Positions 1 through 9,265 of a stretch of 64,000 nt of DNA are shown one piece after another. The stretch covers positions 22,981 to 86,980 of the forward strand of contig NZ_KI519397.1 in assembly GCF_000482385.1 (NCBI RefSeq), in the 5' to 3' direction. The translations under genes and the position numbers were made by a program. This stretch comes from Nocardia sp. CNY236 (GTDB lineage: Bacteria > Actinomycetota > Actinomycetes > Mycobacteriales > Mycobacteriaceae). The notes below the pieces were generated by a model that saw only the letters and a program-made list of their open reading frames with translations, searched no databases and had not been told where the DNA came from. The stretch's first letter is position 1; each line of letters begins with the position of its first letter.

Positions 1-34
1 GGTCGCGCGGCAGCGCAGTAGTACGAGGAGTGGG

Positions 35-1699
35 TTGTCGCCGATGCCCGACCCGGCACCCAGAGCGTCAGTACGGCGTCACGAGATCGAACTGTCGTGG
101 ATGCGTTCGAAACTCAGTGGCGTGCCGCCCGAGTTCAGCGGGGGCGACGTTCCCGTGGCCGAATTCGACCCGAACAGTCGGCTCTACGATGCGGCGGCGA
201 GTGTGCTCGACCGGATGGGCGACGAGCTGGCCGGCTCGTCGTTCAGCGTGGTGCTCGCCGATCGAGACTGCCGTCTGGTGTACCGGTGGTTCGATGACCC
301 ACGATTCGAATCCACGTTGGACGAGCTGGGCATTCGGGATGGCGCCGACCTGGCCGAGGGAACGGTCGGAACCAATGCGGTGGGCACGACGTTCGAGACC
401 CGTAAGGGGATCATAATCCACGGCGCCGAACACTACATCGAGCCGTTCAAGACGTTCACCTGCTACGGACACCCGATTCGGCATCCGGTGACGCGACGCC
501 TGGAGGGGGTGCTCGATATCACCGGTTCGTCCGATGTATCGAATCCGCTGCTGGCGCCGTTCCTCGCGCGGGCCGCGCAGGACATTCAACAGCGATTGCT
601 CGACCAGGCAAAGACCTCCGAGCGAGTTCTGCTCGCCGCCTTCCAGTCCGTCGCACGACAGCGTCGTGCGATCGCCGCCGTCGGCGAGGACATCGTGTTG
701 ACCAACCGGACCGCGTTGGACCTGCTCGGTCCAGCCGACTACGCCGTGATGCGCATGCTGACCGAGGATCTGGACCGGGGCACGCGCAGCATCGACCTGA
801 CGCTCGACTCCGGGATCGCGGTGCGAGTGCACTTGACGCGTATCGCGGGAGCCGATGGCGGCACGCTGTTCCACTTCGACCCGATCGCCATGCCGTCGGC
901 TCGTCCAGTACTGCCCTCCCGGCCGCACGAGGTCGAGACCACCTCATCGGCCGGGCCGGTCATGGTGGCCGGGGCACGCGGTACCGGACGGAGCGCCGAA
1001 GTACGCAGGCTCGCGCGCCCGAACACCGTGGAGTTCCGCAACTGTGCCGATGTTGCGGTCGAGGGGGAGAGCGCGTGGGGCAAGCGCCTCCGTGAGCGGC
1101 TCGAGCGACCCGGCGGGGCCGTTTGCGTGGAGCATATCGACCTCCTGCCGGCCGCGCTGATCGATGTGCTCGCCGAAGCGATTTCCAATGGCGGGGGTCC
1201 TCGGCTGTACCTCACCTCGCTGCCCTTGTCGGAATTGGACGGCGCGCACGCCGCATTGGCCGCGGTCTGCCTGCGCCGGGTAGAACTCCCGCCGCTGCGT
1301 GAGCGTGGACCCGAGCTGGCCACGATTGCGCAGCGGATGGTGCGAGAGTTGGATCCCACTGCCGGGATACGGTTGCTCCCGAGCGTGATCGAAGTCTTGG
1401 CCGCCCAACCGTGGCCCGGCAATCTGCACGAGCTGAAGGCTGTTGTGTCCTATGTCCTTCAGCGTCGGCGCGTGGGCGACGTGACCGTTGGCGACCTGCC
1501 CGCCGCCTATCGGCTGGTGTCGCGGGTGCGGCGCTTGTCGGGCCGTGAACGCGCCGAACGCGATGCCATCATCGAGGCCCTGCGCCGCCACGACGGCAAC
1601 AAACTTCAGGCCGCTCGTGATCTCGGAATCAGCCGCACCACGCTGTACGCACGGTTGAAGGCGTTGCGCATCACCGATGGCGGGTTGTCCATTTCTTGA
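35..1699 (+). CDS. GAF-domain, Fis-type HTH transcriptional regulator (AcoR-like)
   Basis: A 554-residue regulator built like bacterial enhancer-binding proteins. Residues about 60-200 form a GAF-like sensor (TVGTNAVGTTFETRKG is typical of the AcoR group). Residues about 310-470 are an AAA+-like region whose Walker A is degraded to GARGTGRS (Lys replaced by Arg), and I see no GAFTGA loop, so classic sigma-54 contact is doubtful. PWPGNLHELK and the C-terminal Fis helix-turn-helix (AARDLGISRTTLYARL) are well preserved. The TTG at 35 has a GGAG five bases before it, but the frame is open to the window edge, so the true start could lie upstream. In actinobacteria such regulators often sit beside alcohol, ketone or aromatic oxidation genes; the SDR at 2.4-3.2 kb may be related. 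Effector unknown. Confidence 0.85.
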   Translation: MSPMPDPAPRASVRRHEIELSWMRSKLSGVPPEFSGGDVPVAEFDPNSRLYDAAASVLDRMGDELAGSSFSVVLADRDCRLVYRWFDDPRFESTLDELGIRDGADLAEGTVGTNAVGTTFETRKGIIIHGAEHYIEPFKTFTCYGHPIRHPVTRRLEGVLDITGSSDVSNPLLAPFLARAAQDIQQRLLDQAKTSERVLLAAFQSVARQRRAIAAVGEDIVLTNRTALDLLGPADYAVMRMLTEDLDRGTRSIDLTLDSGIAVRVHLTRIAGADGGTLFHFDPIAMPSARPVLPSRPHEVETTSSAGPVMVAGARGTGRSAEVRRLARPNTVEFRNCADVAVEGESAWGKRLRERLERPGGAVCVEHIDLLPAALIDVLAEAISNGGGPRLYLTSLPLSELDGAHAALAAVCLRRVELPPLRERGPELATIAQRMVRELDPTAGIRLLPSVIEVLAAQPWPGNLHELKAVVSYVLQRRRVGDVTVGDLPAAYRLVSRVRRLSGRERAERDAIIEALRRHDGNKLQAARDLGISRTTLYARLKALRITDGGLSIS

Positions 1700-1785
1700 A
1701 CACTTTGTGGTCACCGCCGGCACCTACCGTTGGCGTGGTCCATAGTAGGTACACGCGCACAGCGCGAGGTTCAGGAGGCATGACG

Positions 1786-1950
1786 ATGACTGCGACAGCA
1801 GGAGTCCGGCTGCGATCCGAGGCGCGCACATTTCCCGGCGCCGTCATGACGCCGCGCCGCGCCAGCGATTGCACCGACATGCAGCCGGATCGCCGGTTCG
1901 CCTCTGTCGACACGGGGGGTCGATTTCGCCCGTCCGAGGAAATTGGATGA
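1786..1950 (+). CDS. small ORF of unknown function (54 aa)
   Basis: A short frame starting at ATG 1786 with AGGAGG at 1773-1778, an optimal spacing of seven bases; the ATG at 1780 is too close to the Shine-Dalgarno. The product is Arg/Thr-rich without recognisable motifs. It starts 86 bases after the regulator stop. Upstream, ACCTAC (1722-1727) and GTAGGT (1745-1750) form a 6-bp inverted repeat that could be an operator for this unit. The ribosome site is the only support for coding; no family recognised. Confidence 0.3.
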   Translation: MTATAGVRLRSEARTFPGAVMTPRRASDCTDMQPDRRFASVDTGGRFRPSEEIG

Positions 1951-1985
1951 CCAATACCCCTGGTGTCGAGAGTGTTTCGGATCAT

Positions 1986-2048
1986 GGAGCGATCGGCTCC
2001 GCGTCCAATGGAGCCGATTGCTCCGCGTCTGACGGAGCAATCGGCTCC
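1986..2048. repeat. three alternating 15-bp inverted repeats, terminator-like hairpin
   Basis: Three 15-bp units: GGAGCGATCGGCTCC (1986-2000), GGAGCCGATTGCTCC (2010-2024) and GGAGCAATCGGCTCC (2034-2048). Units 2 and 3 are exact reverse complements separated by 9 bases, giving a strong stem followed by a short TTT. Unit 1 is itself nearly self-complementary. The array lies downstream of the regulator and small ORF and upstream of the next small ORF. An intrinsic terminator or attenuator is the simplest reading; a protein-binding array is possible. Confidence 0.6.
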
Positions 2049-2114
2049 GTTTCGCCTCCGTCCCCGCGGACACCGCCATGTAGTCGGCGTCCGTCGAGAC
2101 CTCGGAGCGTGTTC

Positions 2115-2321
2115 ATGACCGCCGGTCCAGCGCGGCGAATCCGGCGAATCCGCATAGAGTCCGGCGCACTGAAAATGGGCTACCGGGCCTCGGCGGAACA
2201 AGCCGCGCATGTCGCCGAGGCGCTGGCCAATGGCCATGGGATGGCGGATCTCGTGGTCACGATCGATGACGATGTCGACGAGAACCTGCCGCCGTTACCG
2301 TGCGGAACATTGTGGGACTAG
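2115..2321 (+). CDS. small acidic-tailed ORF (68 aa), unknown
   Basis: The frame is open from further upstream, but a start at ATG 2115 (GGAG at 2104-2107) places it after the hairpin array and gives a 68-residue product. The N-terminus is basic (RRIRRIRIE). The C-terminus is acidic and ends VDENLPPLPCGTLWD with a single Cys close to the end. No family recognised. A basic/helical front and a short Pro-Cys tail is reminiscent of some peptide-modification substrates, but no maturation enzyme lies nearby, so this is only a note. It converges on the SDR gene. Confidence 0.35.
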   Translation: MTAGPARRIRRIRIESGALKMGYRASAEQAAHVAEALANGHGMADLVVTIDDDVDENLPPLPCGTLWD

Positions 2322-2397
2322 CCGGGCGGTACTCGCCGGCGTGTGCGCCGACCCCGCCGAGGATCGGCCTGATCGGCGCAGCAGCAACCCGTGCTCG

Positions 2398-3150
2398 TCA
2401 GTCCTTCGGCCCGCCCGCCACGTAGATCACCTGGCCCGATACGAAGCCTGCGCCATCACTGACCAGGTACGACGCCGTGTGCGCGATGTCGGCTGGGGTG
2501 CCGACGCGCCGCACCGGAATCTCGGCAGCGGCGGCCTTCTGGAAATCCTCGAACGAGACGCCGACGCGGGCGGCGGTAGCGGCGGTCATATCGGTCACGA
2601 TGAATCCGGGCGCAATGGCATTGGCCGTAACGCCGTATTTGCCCAACTCGAGCGCAAGGGTTTTGGTGAAGCCTTGCAACCCGGCCTTGGCTGCCGAGTA
2701 GTTGACCTGTCCGCGATTGCCGACCGCCGATGTGCTCGACATCATGACCACGCGTCCCCACTTCTGCTCGACCATGTACTTCTGCGTTGCCCGGGTGAGC
2801 AGGAAGGCGCCGCGCAGGTGCACGTTCATGACCGTGTCCCAGTCATCGACACTCATCTTGAACAGCAGGTTGTCGCGCAGGACGCCGGCATTGTTCACGA
2901 CCACGGTCGGCGCGCCCAGCGTGCTGTCGAGGTGGTGGATCGCCGCAGCAACCGACTCCTCGTTCGACACGTCGGCGCCCAAGGCGATGGCCTGCCCGCC
3001 CGCCTCGGTGATCGCCGCGACGGTGTCGGCGCAGGCGTCTGCATCGAGATCCAATACGCCGACTCGGAGTCCGTCCGATGCCAACCGCTTGGCGATAGCC
3101 GCACCGATCCCTCGTGCGGCGCCGGACACCACTGCAACTCGCTCGCCCAT
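2398..3150 (-). CDS. SDR-family oxidoreductase, FabG-like
   Basis: A short-chain dehydrogenase/reductase of about 250 residues. It carries the cofactor motif SGAARGIG near the N-terminus, the NNAG structural motif, the catalytic Ser in MMSSTSAVGN and the YSAAK Tyr-Lys pair, and the PGFIVTDMT segment of classical FabG-type 3-oxoacyl-ACP reductases. An in-frame ATG at 3186 would add 12 residues, but ATG 3150 has AAGGGA about nine bases upstream and starts right before the Rossmann strand (MGERVAVV), so I prefer it. NADP(H)-dependent ketone/alcohol interconversion is expected; the substrate cannot be read from sequence. It could equally be a free-standing alcohol dehydrogenase under the neighbouring GAF/Fis regulator. 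Confidence 0.9.
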   Translation of the reverse strand: MGERVAVVSGAARGIGAAIAKRLASDGLRVGVLDLDADACADTVAAITEAGGQAIALGADVSNEESVAAAIHHLDSTLGAPTVVVNNAGVLRDNLLFKMSVDDWDTVMNVHLRGAFLLTRATQKYMVEQKWGRVVMMSSTSAVGNRGQVNYSAAKAGLQGFTKTLALELGKYGVTANAIAPGFIVTDMTAATAARVGVSFEDFQKAAAAEIPVRRVGTPADIAHTASYLVSDGAGFVSGQVIYVAGGPKD

Positions 3151-3467
3151 GAGCGCATCCCTTCGTCGGTCGAATGCATCAGTCATACCGCACCGGAGTC
3201 GGGGTCACAGCACTGGCTCGATGTGCCGATCACGGCGATGATCGCGCTGCGCTTCGAGCGGTTCCGGGTTTCCTCGATGCGGCGGCATCTCAGCCCGGTG
3301 TTATACGGCGGACGCGCAGACGAGGCGAATATCACAAAACGGTAACGGTTGACGCGCGAATTCCGACAAGCTATCGACGGTACGCGCAGTGACCGATCGA
3401 GAGTGCCACGGGGGCGCACGGGTGTCGCTGCTGCGCGATGGCGATTTCTCGATGAAAGGTGTCACAG

Positions 3468-4580
3468 ATGCGGCGTTCCCGCGTCCGATCCCAGGCGTCC
3501 CTCGGCGGGATCATCCGCACAATGCTCGCACCGATCGTGGCGGTCGTAGTGACGGCGGGCAGTGTTGTCGTCGGTTTCGGCCCGGCGGCTTCGGCGGCGT
3601 TCGATCCCGCAGGTTTCGACTTCTGGGTCGATTCGAGTATGGGGCCGATCAAGTCGCGCGTGTTTCGCGCGGCAGACGGGAATACCAATCGCGTCGTCTA
3701 CGCGCTGGACGGAATGCGCGCCCGGGAAGACTTGAACGGCTGGGAGTTGGAAACGGATGTCGCGCGGGAACTCACCAAGTGGAACATCAATGTGGTGATG
3801 CCGGTCGGCGGTCAGTCCAGTTTCTATGCCGATTGGAACAAGCCGTCGCGTTTCCTGGGTATCGAGCCCGGCTCTTCGTCCGGATCCTCCTCGGGCTCGG
3901 GTTCGGGCTCCGGTTCCGGTTCGGCTTCTGGCTCGGCATCCGGTTCATCGTCGGGCTCCGGCGGGCTTCAGGTCTTCTCTGCAGGCCCCGGGAAGTCCTA
4001 CACATACATGTGGGAAACCTTCCTGACCCAGGATCTGCGCTACGCGCTGCGTGATCGTCTCGGTTTCAATCCGAACCGCAATGGAGTCTTCGGCCTGTCG
4101 ATGGGTGGTAGCGCCGCACTCACCCTGGCCGCCTACCACCCCGATCAGTTCAGCTTTGCGGGATCGTTCTCCGGGTATCTGAACATCTCCGCCCCTGGGA
4201 TGCGCGAGGCGATTCGCGTCGCGATGATCGACGCGGGAGGCTACAACGTGGACAGCATGGCCGCGCCATGGGATTCCAAGTGGCTGCGGATGGATCCGTT
4301 CGTCTTTGCGCCGAGGTTGATCGAGAACAACACTCGCGTGTGGGTGTCGGCTGCCAGTGGTCGCCCCACCGCTGCGGATCGGCCCAGCTTCAACACACTG
4401 ACGGGGATGGGGTTGGAAGCTCTGGCGTTGGTGAACACTCGCGCCTTCCAGGTCAGCATGGCAGCGCGTCGCGCCGACAACATCACCTACGACTTCCCTG
4501 CCTACGGCATTCATGCCTGGACCACCTGGCAGGACCAGGTCTTTCGAATGCTTCCTGAGCTGTCGGCATCCATCGGCTGA
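3468..4580 (+). CDS. secreted mycolyltransferase / antigen 85-type esterase with Ser-Gly insert
   Basis: An alpha/beta-hydrolase of the antigen 85 (Fbp) family, 370 residues, expected to transfer mycolates to trehalose or arabinogalactan outside the cell. The signal peptide ends at about PAASA. Family landmarks are the WVDSSMGPIKS segment, YALDGMRAREDLNGW, QSSFYADW, WETFLTQDL, the nucleophile elbow GLSMGG (Ser211) and a C-terminal His in GIHAW (His349). ATG 3468 is preferred over GTG 3459 because GAAAGG lies eight bases upstream. Unusual: about residues 135-168 are an almost pure Ser/Gly(Ala) tract inserted just before the WETFL segment, near the expected active-site cleft. Such proteins are characteristic of Corynebacteriales. 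Confidence 0.92.
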   Translation: MRRSRVRSQASLGGIIRTMLAPIVAVVVTAGSVVVGFGPAASAAFDPAGFDFWVDSSMGPIKSRVFRAADGNTNRVVYALDGMRAREDLNGWELETDVARELTKWNINVVMPVGGQSSFYADWNKPSRFLGIEPGSSSGSSSGSGSGSGSGSASGSASGSSSGSGGLQVFSAGPGKSYTYMWETFLTQDLRYALRDRLGFNPNRNGVFGLSMGGSAALTLAAYHPDQFSFAGSFSGYLNISAPGMREAIRVAMIDAGGYNVDSMAAPWDSKWLRMDPFVFAPRLIENNTRVWVSAASGRPTAADRPSFNTLTGMGLEALALVNTRAFQVSMAARRADNITYDFPAYGIHAWTTWQDQVFRMLPELSASIG

Positions 4581-4658
4581 GCGGGGCGGACCGAAACCGG
4601 CCGCTGTCTGCGCCCGCGGACGACGCACGCGCCGCGGACCACACCTCACCTGCCAATT

Positions 4659-4679
4659 TGATAATGAAAACTATTATCA
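4659..4679. promoter_or_regulatory. Zur/Fur-family operator candidate
   Basis: TGATAAT (4659-4665) and ATTATCA (4673-4679) form a perfect 7-bp inverted repeat with a 7-base AT-rich spacer, inside an AT-rich island in otherwise GC-rich DNA. This matches the general shape of Fur-superfamily boxes, especially actinobacterial Zur boxes. It lies about 150 bases upstream of the secreted-protein gene at 4830, which may be metal-regulated. Confidence 0.5.
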
Positions 4680-4829
4680 TTACTCTGCGAAGTCCCTGGC
4701 GACGAGTTCAGGGACGGTGACGGCAGGGAGTCTCGTCGTGGCGCTGTGACGATCCGTACTCGTCGACGGTGCCCGACACCGTTGCGACCTGCCCGACCGT
4801 GTCGATGTGTGTTACAGACAAGGGCAGAT

Positions 4830-5531
4830 ATGAACAGCATCATTCGCACCGTCGTTGCGACTGTGGCGGCTGCGAGTGCCATGAGCGTGGGGTCGGCGAC
4901 AGCAGTGGCTTCGCCGCCCGAGCCAGAGGCGACCACGCTGAGCACCGAAATCCTGCCGGGGGTGCGCTATACCGCCGACACCGTGGATCGGTCGGTGGTC
5001 ATCGAGACCGGCGTCGCGACTCTCATCGGTCGCGACGGGCAGTTTCAGGTGCGCGACGCGGCGGGCGATCCGGTCGCCGGCGTCACCGCTTTCGCGGTCG
5101 AACCGCTAGCATGGCAGGCCGTCCAGGCCCCGCAAGACGTGCAGGCCGACATCCGAGCCGCTACGCCGGCGTTGCGGCTCGACGAGATCGCCGGCGAACC
5201 CGGGACCGAGCAGTTCGACGCCGGAATCCAGGCCGCGATCAACGAATTCGACCTGGCGGTCGGGGTCGGAACCCTGGCTGGCGGAACCATCGGCGCCGCG
5301 GTCGGCTGCGGGGTCGGCGCCGTGGCCGGCGCGGTCTTCGGTGCGCCGATCCTCGATGCCGGTGGTCTGACCGTCATCGCCGGATGCCTGGCCGGAGCTG
5401 GAGTGCTCGGCGGATTGGGCGGCATCGTCGGCGCCGCCGTGCTCGGCATTCCGGTGGGAATTGCCGCCGCGGTCAAATTCCACAACACGATGAACCAGCC
5501 GCAGAGCGTGAGCGAACTCCCCAGCGCGTAG
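4830..5531 (+). CDS. secreted protein of unknown function with Gly/Ala-rich hydrophobic C-terminus
   Basis: A 233-residue exported protein. The signal peptide (MNSIIRTVVATVAAASAMS...) is cleaved near AVASP. A beta-rich middle (YTADTVDRSVVIETG, QFQVRDAAGDPVAG) is followed, from about residue 145, by a long Gly/Ala/Val-rich hydrophobic segment (GTLAGGTIGAAVGCGVGAV and similar) and a short polar tail. This layout is common in uncharacterised Nocardia/Mycobacterium cell-envelope proteins. The frame is open to 4746, but ATG 4830 has AAGGGCAG upstream and begins a good signal peptide. The Zur/Fur-like palindrome upstream suggests metal-responsive expression (inference). Confidence 0.75.
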   Translation: MNSIIRTVVATVAAASAMSVGSATAVASPPEPEATTLSTEILPGVRYTADTVDRSVVIETGVATLIGRDGQFQVRDAAGDPVAGVTAFAVEPLAWQAVQAPQDVQADIRAATPALRLDEIAGEPGTEQFDAGIQAAINEFDLAVGVGTLAGGTIGAAVGCGVGAVAGAVFGAPILDAGGLTVIAGCLAGAGVLGGLGGIVGAAVLGIPVGIAAAVKFHNTMNQPQSVSELPSA

Positions 5532-5646
5532 TGGATCGGCCGTCCGTCGGGGACCGTCGCCGGTAGTATCGTGCCAGATGGTCCTCGTCGGTCGGACATC
5601 GTTCCAGTGGGCAGTGTCCGGTTGGGAGTAGCCACGGGAGTGGGAA

Positions 5647-8547
5647 ATGACCGCACGCGACGGTCCCGGCCTGGGGCGGTTGCATCGCAGCACTCGAGTA
5701 CTGCTGATCGCCGCCACCGTATTCGTCGTGTCATTGCTGATCTTTCCCCGCGTGGTCGGCGCCTACATCGGTTGGCTGTGGTTCGGTGAGGTCGGATTCC
5801 GCAGGGTCTGGTTCACCGTGTTGGTCACCCGCTTGTCGCTGTTCACCGTGGTCGCGCTACTGCTGGGCGGCGTTGTCTTCGCTGCGATGTGGTTGGCGTT
5901 TCGGTTCCGCCCGCCCTTCGCGCCGGGTTTTGCACAAGACACTCTCCGGCAGTACAGCCAGATGGTGATTCGGCGGCCGCTGCGGTTCGCGGTGGGCATC
6001 GCCGCGTCCCTGGGACTCATCGGCGGCCTGATCGCCCAGTCGAGTTGGGTGACCATCCAACTGTTCGTGCACGGCGGGTCGTTCGGGGTGTCCGATCCCG
6101 AGTTCGGGCACGACGTCGGGTTTTTCGTCTTCGATCTACCGTTCTATCGGCTGGTGGTGAACCTGCTGTTCGCCGCGGTCGTCTGTGCGTTGGTGGCGAG
6201 CCTCGCAGCCCACTACCTCCTCGGCGGGCTACGGCTGTCCGGTTCGGTGATCGGCCCCACTCGCGCGGCTCGCGTCCAACTCGCGGTGTTCGCGGGCGCC
6301 TTCATCGTATTGAAGGCGGTGGCCTACTGGCTCGACCGCTACTCGCTGCTGTCGAGCCGAAGCAATGAACCCACCTTCGCCGGCGCGGGCTACACCGACA
6401 TCAACGCCGTCCTGCCCGCCCGGCTCATTCTCTTCGCGATCGCAGTCATCTGCGCAGCAGCAGTGTTCGCCGCCGTCGTTGTTCGTGACCTGCGAATCCC
6501 GGCAATGGCCGCGGTGTTGCTGCTGTTGTCGTCGATCCTGGTGGGCGCAGTGTGGCCGCTGGCTGTCGAGCAGCTGTCGGTGCGTCCGAACGCCGCCGAC
6601 ATGGAGCGGGCCTACATCGAGCGCAATATTGCCGCGACGCGGCAGGCCTACGGAATCGGCAGCGATCGGGTCGACTACCAGACCTACCCGGGGGTCGGCA
6701 CCACGCCGCCGACCGAGGTTCCCGCGGATGCCACCACCATTGCCAACGCCCGCTTGCTGGACCCGAACGTGCTGTCGCAGACGTTCACCCAGCAACAGCA
6801 ATTGAAGAACTTCTACAGCTTTCCGGCGCAGTTGGACCTGGACCGCTACCGCATCGGCGGGCAGTTGCGCGACTATGTGGTCGCCGCCCGCGAACTGACC
6901 CCGACCGCGCTGAGCGGCAACCAGCGCCACTGGGTCAATCGGCACACCGTATACACCCATGGTGACGGGTTCGTGGCTGCACCAGCCAATCGGGTCAATG
7001 CCGCAGTGCGCGAATCGGTCGGTGACGTCGCCAGCAGCAACAGCGGATATCCGATCTATTCGGTCAGCGATATCGCCTCCCAGGCATCCGGCCGCCAGCT
7101 GATTCCGGTCGATCAGCCCCGCATCTACTTCGGTGAAGTGATCGCCCAGGCCACACCGGACTACGCCATTGTCGGCGGCGGCCAACAGCCGCGCGAGTAC
7201 GACACCGATGCCACCACCTACACCTACACCGGTTCCGGAGGCGTCCCGATCGGGAACTGGATCGATCGCCTGGCCTTCGCGGCGAACTACACCGAGCGCA
7301 ACATCATCTTCTCCAGAGCGATCGGCCCCGACTCGAAGATCATCTTCAATCGCGATCCGCGCCACCGGGTGGAACTCGTCGCACCGTGGTTGACCACCGA
7401 CAACAACCCTTACCCAGCGGTTGTGTCCGGTCGGATCGTCTGGATCGTCGACGCATACACCACGGTCGACGGCTACCCGTACGCCAAGCGCAGTTCGCTC
7501 GAAGCGCTCGCACTCGGCAGGGACGTCCGGACGCGATCTCCGCGAGAGATCTCCTACGTGCGCAATTCGATCAAGGCAACGGTGGATGCCTACGACGGCA
7601 CGGTCACCTTGTACCAAGTCGACCGCCACGACCCGGTCCTGGCCGCATGGATGAGCGTCTTCCCCGGCACCGTGGAGCCCGAGGAGTCGATCACCCCGGA
7701 ACTGCGTGCCCACTTCCGCTATCCCGAAGACCTGTTCACGATCCAACGCGAGATGCTCGCCCGATACCATGTGAACGAGCCGCGAGAATTCTTCACCACC
7801 AATGCTTTCTGGTCGGTACCCAGTGATCCGACCGTCGACGTCAACCCACATCAGCCCCCGTTCTATGTTCTGCTCGGCGATGCGGGCACGGCGCAGCCGT
7901 CCTTCCGACTGGCCAGCGCAATGGTCGGATTCAACCGGGAATTTCTGTCCGCCTATGTCTCGGTGCACTCCGACCCGGAGAACTACGGCAAGATCAGCGT
8001 GTTGCAACTGCCGACCGATACCCTCACCCAGGGGCCGCAGCAGATTCAGAACTCCATGATCTCCGACACGAGAGTGGCGTCGGAGCGAACCCTGCTCGAG
8101 CGGTCGAATCGGATTCAGTACGGCAATCTGCTCACACTGCCGATCGCCTCGGGCGGTGTGCTGTATGTCGAGCCGCTGTTCACCGAGCGGATCTCCACGA
8201 CACCGAACGGATCGACGTTTCCCCAGTTGGCCCGGGTCTTGGTCAGCTACCGGGAACCGCGTACGGGTGGCGTGCTGGTGGGCTACGCCCCGACCCTCGC
8301 CGAGGCGCTCGAACAGGTGTTCGGCGCCGAAACCGGCGCGCTCGCCACACCGCCCGGCGGTGGCCCCGGGGCGCCTCCGCCGCCAGGCCAAAGGCCGCCG
8401 CCGGGAACACCGTCGGCGCCGTCGGACAGCGCACCTGTGGTGGACAGTGCGACGATCGCCGAGCTCAACGCACAGATCGATGCCATCCGGTCGGCCCTCG
8501 ACCGGATACAGGAGCGAGTGAACGACCTCGACCACGGCGGGCGATGA
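5647..8547 (+). CDS. UPF0182 family membrane protein
   Basis: A 966-residue protein of the UPF0182/COG1615 family, conserved in actinobacteria with no defined biochemical role. About seven transmembrane segments occupy the first 320 residues (for example VLLIAATVFVVSLLIFPRVV). A large extracytoplasmic region follows, with family signatures such as RNIAATRQAYGI and YFGEVIAQATPDYAIVGG. The C-terminus has a Pro/Gly-rich linker (about residues 900-930) and a short coiled-coil (IAELNAQIDAIRSALDRI). Length and order match the family. Start ATG 5647 has GGAG upstream. It stands alone, followed by about 150 bases before the HD-domain gene. Confidence 0.93.
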   Translation: MTARDGPGLGRLHRSTRVLLIAATVFVVSLLIFPRVVGAYIGWLWFGEVGFRRVWFTVLVTRLSLFTVVALLLGGVVFAAMWLAFRFRPPFAPGFAQDTLRQYSQMVIRRPLRFAVGIAASLGLIGGLIAQSSWVTIQLFVHGGSFGVSDPEFGHDVGFFVFDLPFYRLVVNLLFAAVVCALVASLAAHYLLGGLRLSGSVIGPTRAARVQLAVFAGAFIVLKAVAYWLDRYSLLSSRSNEPTFAGAGYTDINAVLPARLILFAIAVICAAAVFAAVVVRDLRIPAMAAVLLLLSSILVGAVWPLAVEQLSVRPNAADMERAYIERNIAATRQAYGIGSDRVDYQTYPGVGTTPPTEVPADATTIANARLLDPNVLSQTFTQQQQLKNFYSFPAQLDLDRYRIGGQLRDYVVAARELTPTALSGNQRHWVNRHTVYTHGDGFVAAPANRVNAAVRESVGDVASSNSGYPIYSVSDIASQASGRQLIPVDQPRIYFGEVIAQATPDYAIVGGGQQPREYDTDATTYTYTGSGGVPIGNWIDRLAFAANYTERNIIFSRAIGPDSKIIFNRDPRHRVELVAPWLTTDNNPYPAVVSGRIVWIVDAYTTVDGYPYAKRSSLEALALGRDVRTRSPREISYVRNSIKATVDAYDGTVTLYQVDRHDPVLAAWMSVFPGTVEPEESITPELRAHFRYPEDLFTIQREMLARYHVNEPREFFTTNAFWSVPSDPTVDVNPHQPPFYVLLGDAGTAQPSFRLASAMVGFNREFLSAYVSVHSDPENYGKISVLQLPTDTLTQGPQQIQNSMISDTRVASERTLLERSNRIQYGNLLTLPIASGGVLYVEPLFTERISTTPNGSTFPQLARVLVSYREPRTGGVLVGYAPTLAEALEQVFGAETGALATPPGGGPGAPPPPGQRPPPGTPSAPSDSAPVVDSATIAELNAQIDAIRSALDRIQERVNDLDHGGR

Positions 8548-8694
8548 GCGACCGTCCAGCGGCAGGGGCGATTCGTTGCGGCCGTCGATGTGGCGGACGC
8601 ATCATCCGGGACCGGTCATCGGTCGACCGGCAGACAGTCGGCTCTGCCGCAGCTGCCGGGAGTCGCCGACCGAAACGGACTAGTGTGCTGACAC

Positions 8695-9255
8695 ATGGCG
8701 ACAATCGCACTGCTCGAAACCGTGGACGATCTCATGCTTCTTCTGACCGACTGTGCGGACGCATGGGATATGCCCGATCGCAGCGGTGACCCGGTCGACA
8801 TTCTCGACCACGATCGCCAATGCGCCGAACTGCTGCGTCGCGGCTACCCGGACGACGAACAATTGCAGGTCGCCGGTTTGGTGCACGATATCGGTCACAA
8901 GCTCGTTCCCGGTGACGTCGCCGGACACGGCCGGCATGCTGCGGATGCGGTGCGTGCTCTGTTGGGACCGCGAGTTGCACGGCTGGTGGAACTGCACGTG
9001 ACCGCGAAACGCTATCTGGCCGCAGCCGATCCGGCGCATGCGGCCGCTCTGTCCGCCGCCAGCCAACGCACCTTGGTAGCACAGGGCGGTCCCATGACAC
9101 CCGCGGAAGCCATGGCATTCGAGGCAGATCCGGAGTTCGCTGCCGCCCTCGCCCTGCGTCGCGCCGACGATGCCGGCAAGATCCCGGGCCTCGACGTCGC
9201 CCCCATCGAATCCTGGCGGTCGGTGATCGTCCGGGTGGCCACCGACCACGGGTAG
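8695..9255 (+). CDS. HD-domain protein, PhnZ-like
   Basis: A 186-residue HD-domain protein. It has the metal motif VHDIGH in the first third and ELHVTAKRYL downstream; the HVxAKRYL pattern is shared with the PhnZ/MIOX-type HD oxygenases of phosphonate catabolism rather than with nucleotidases. It is therefore likely a small iron-dependent oxygenase or phosphohydrolase. No phosphonate genes are nearby, so the substrate is unknown. It converges on the pentapeptide-repeat gene. Confidence 0.7.
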   Translation: MATIALLETVDDLMLLLTDCADAWDMPDRSGDPVDILDHDRQCAELLRRGYPDDEQLQVAGLVHDIGHKLVPGDVAGHGRHAADAVRALLGPRVARLVELHVTAKRYLAAADPAHAAALSAASQRTLVAQGGPMTPAEAMAFEADPEFAAALALRRADDAGKIPGLDVAPIESWRSVIVRVATDHG

Positions 9256-9265
9256 CAGCAGGTGC

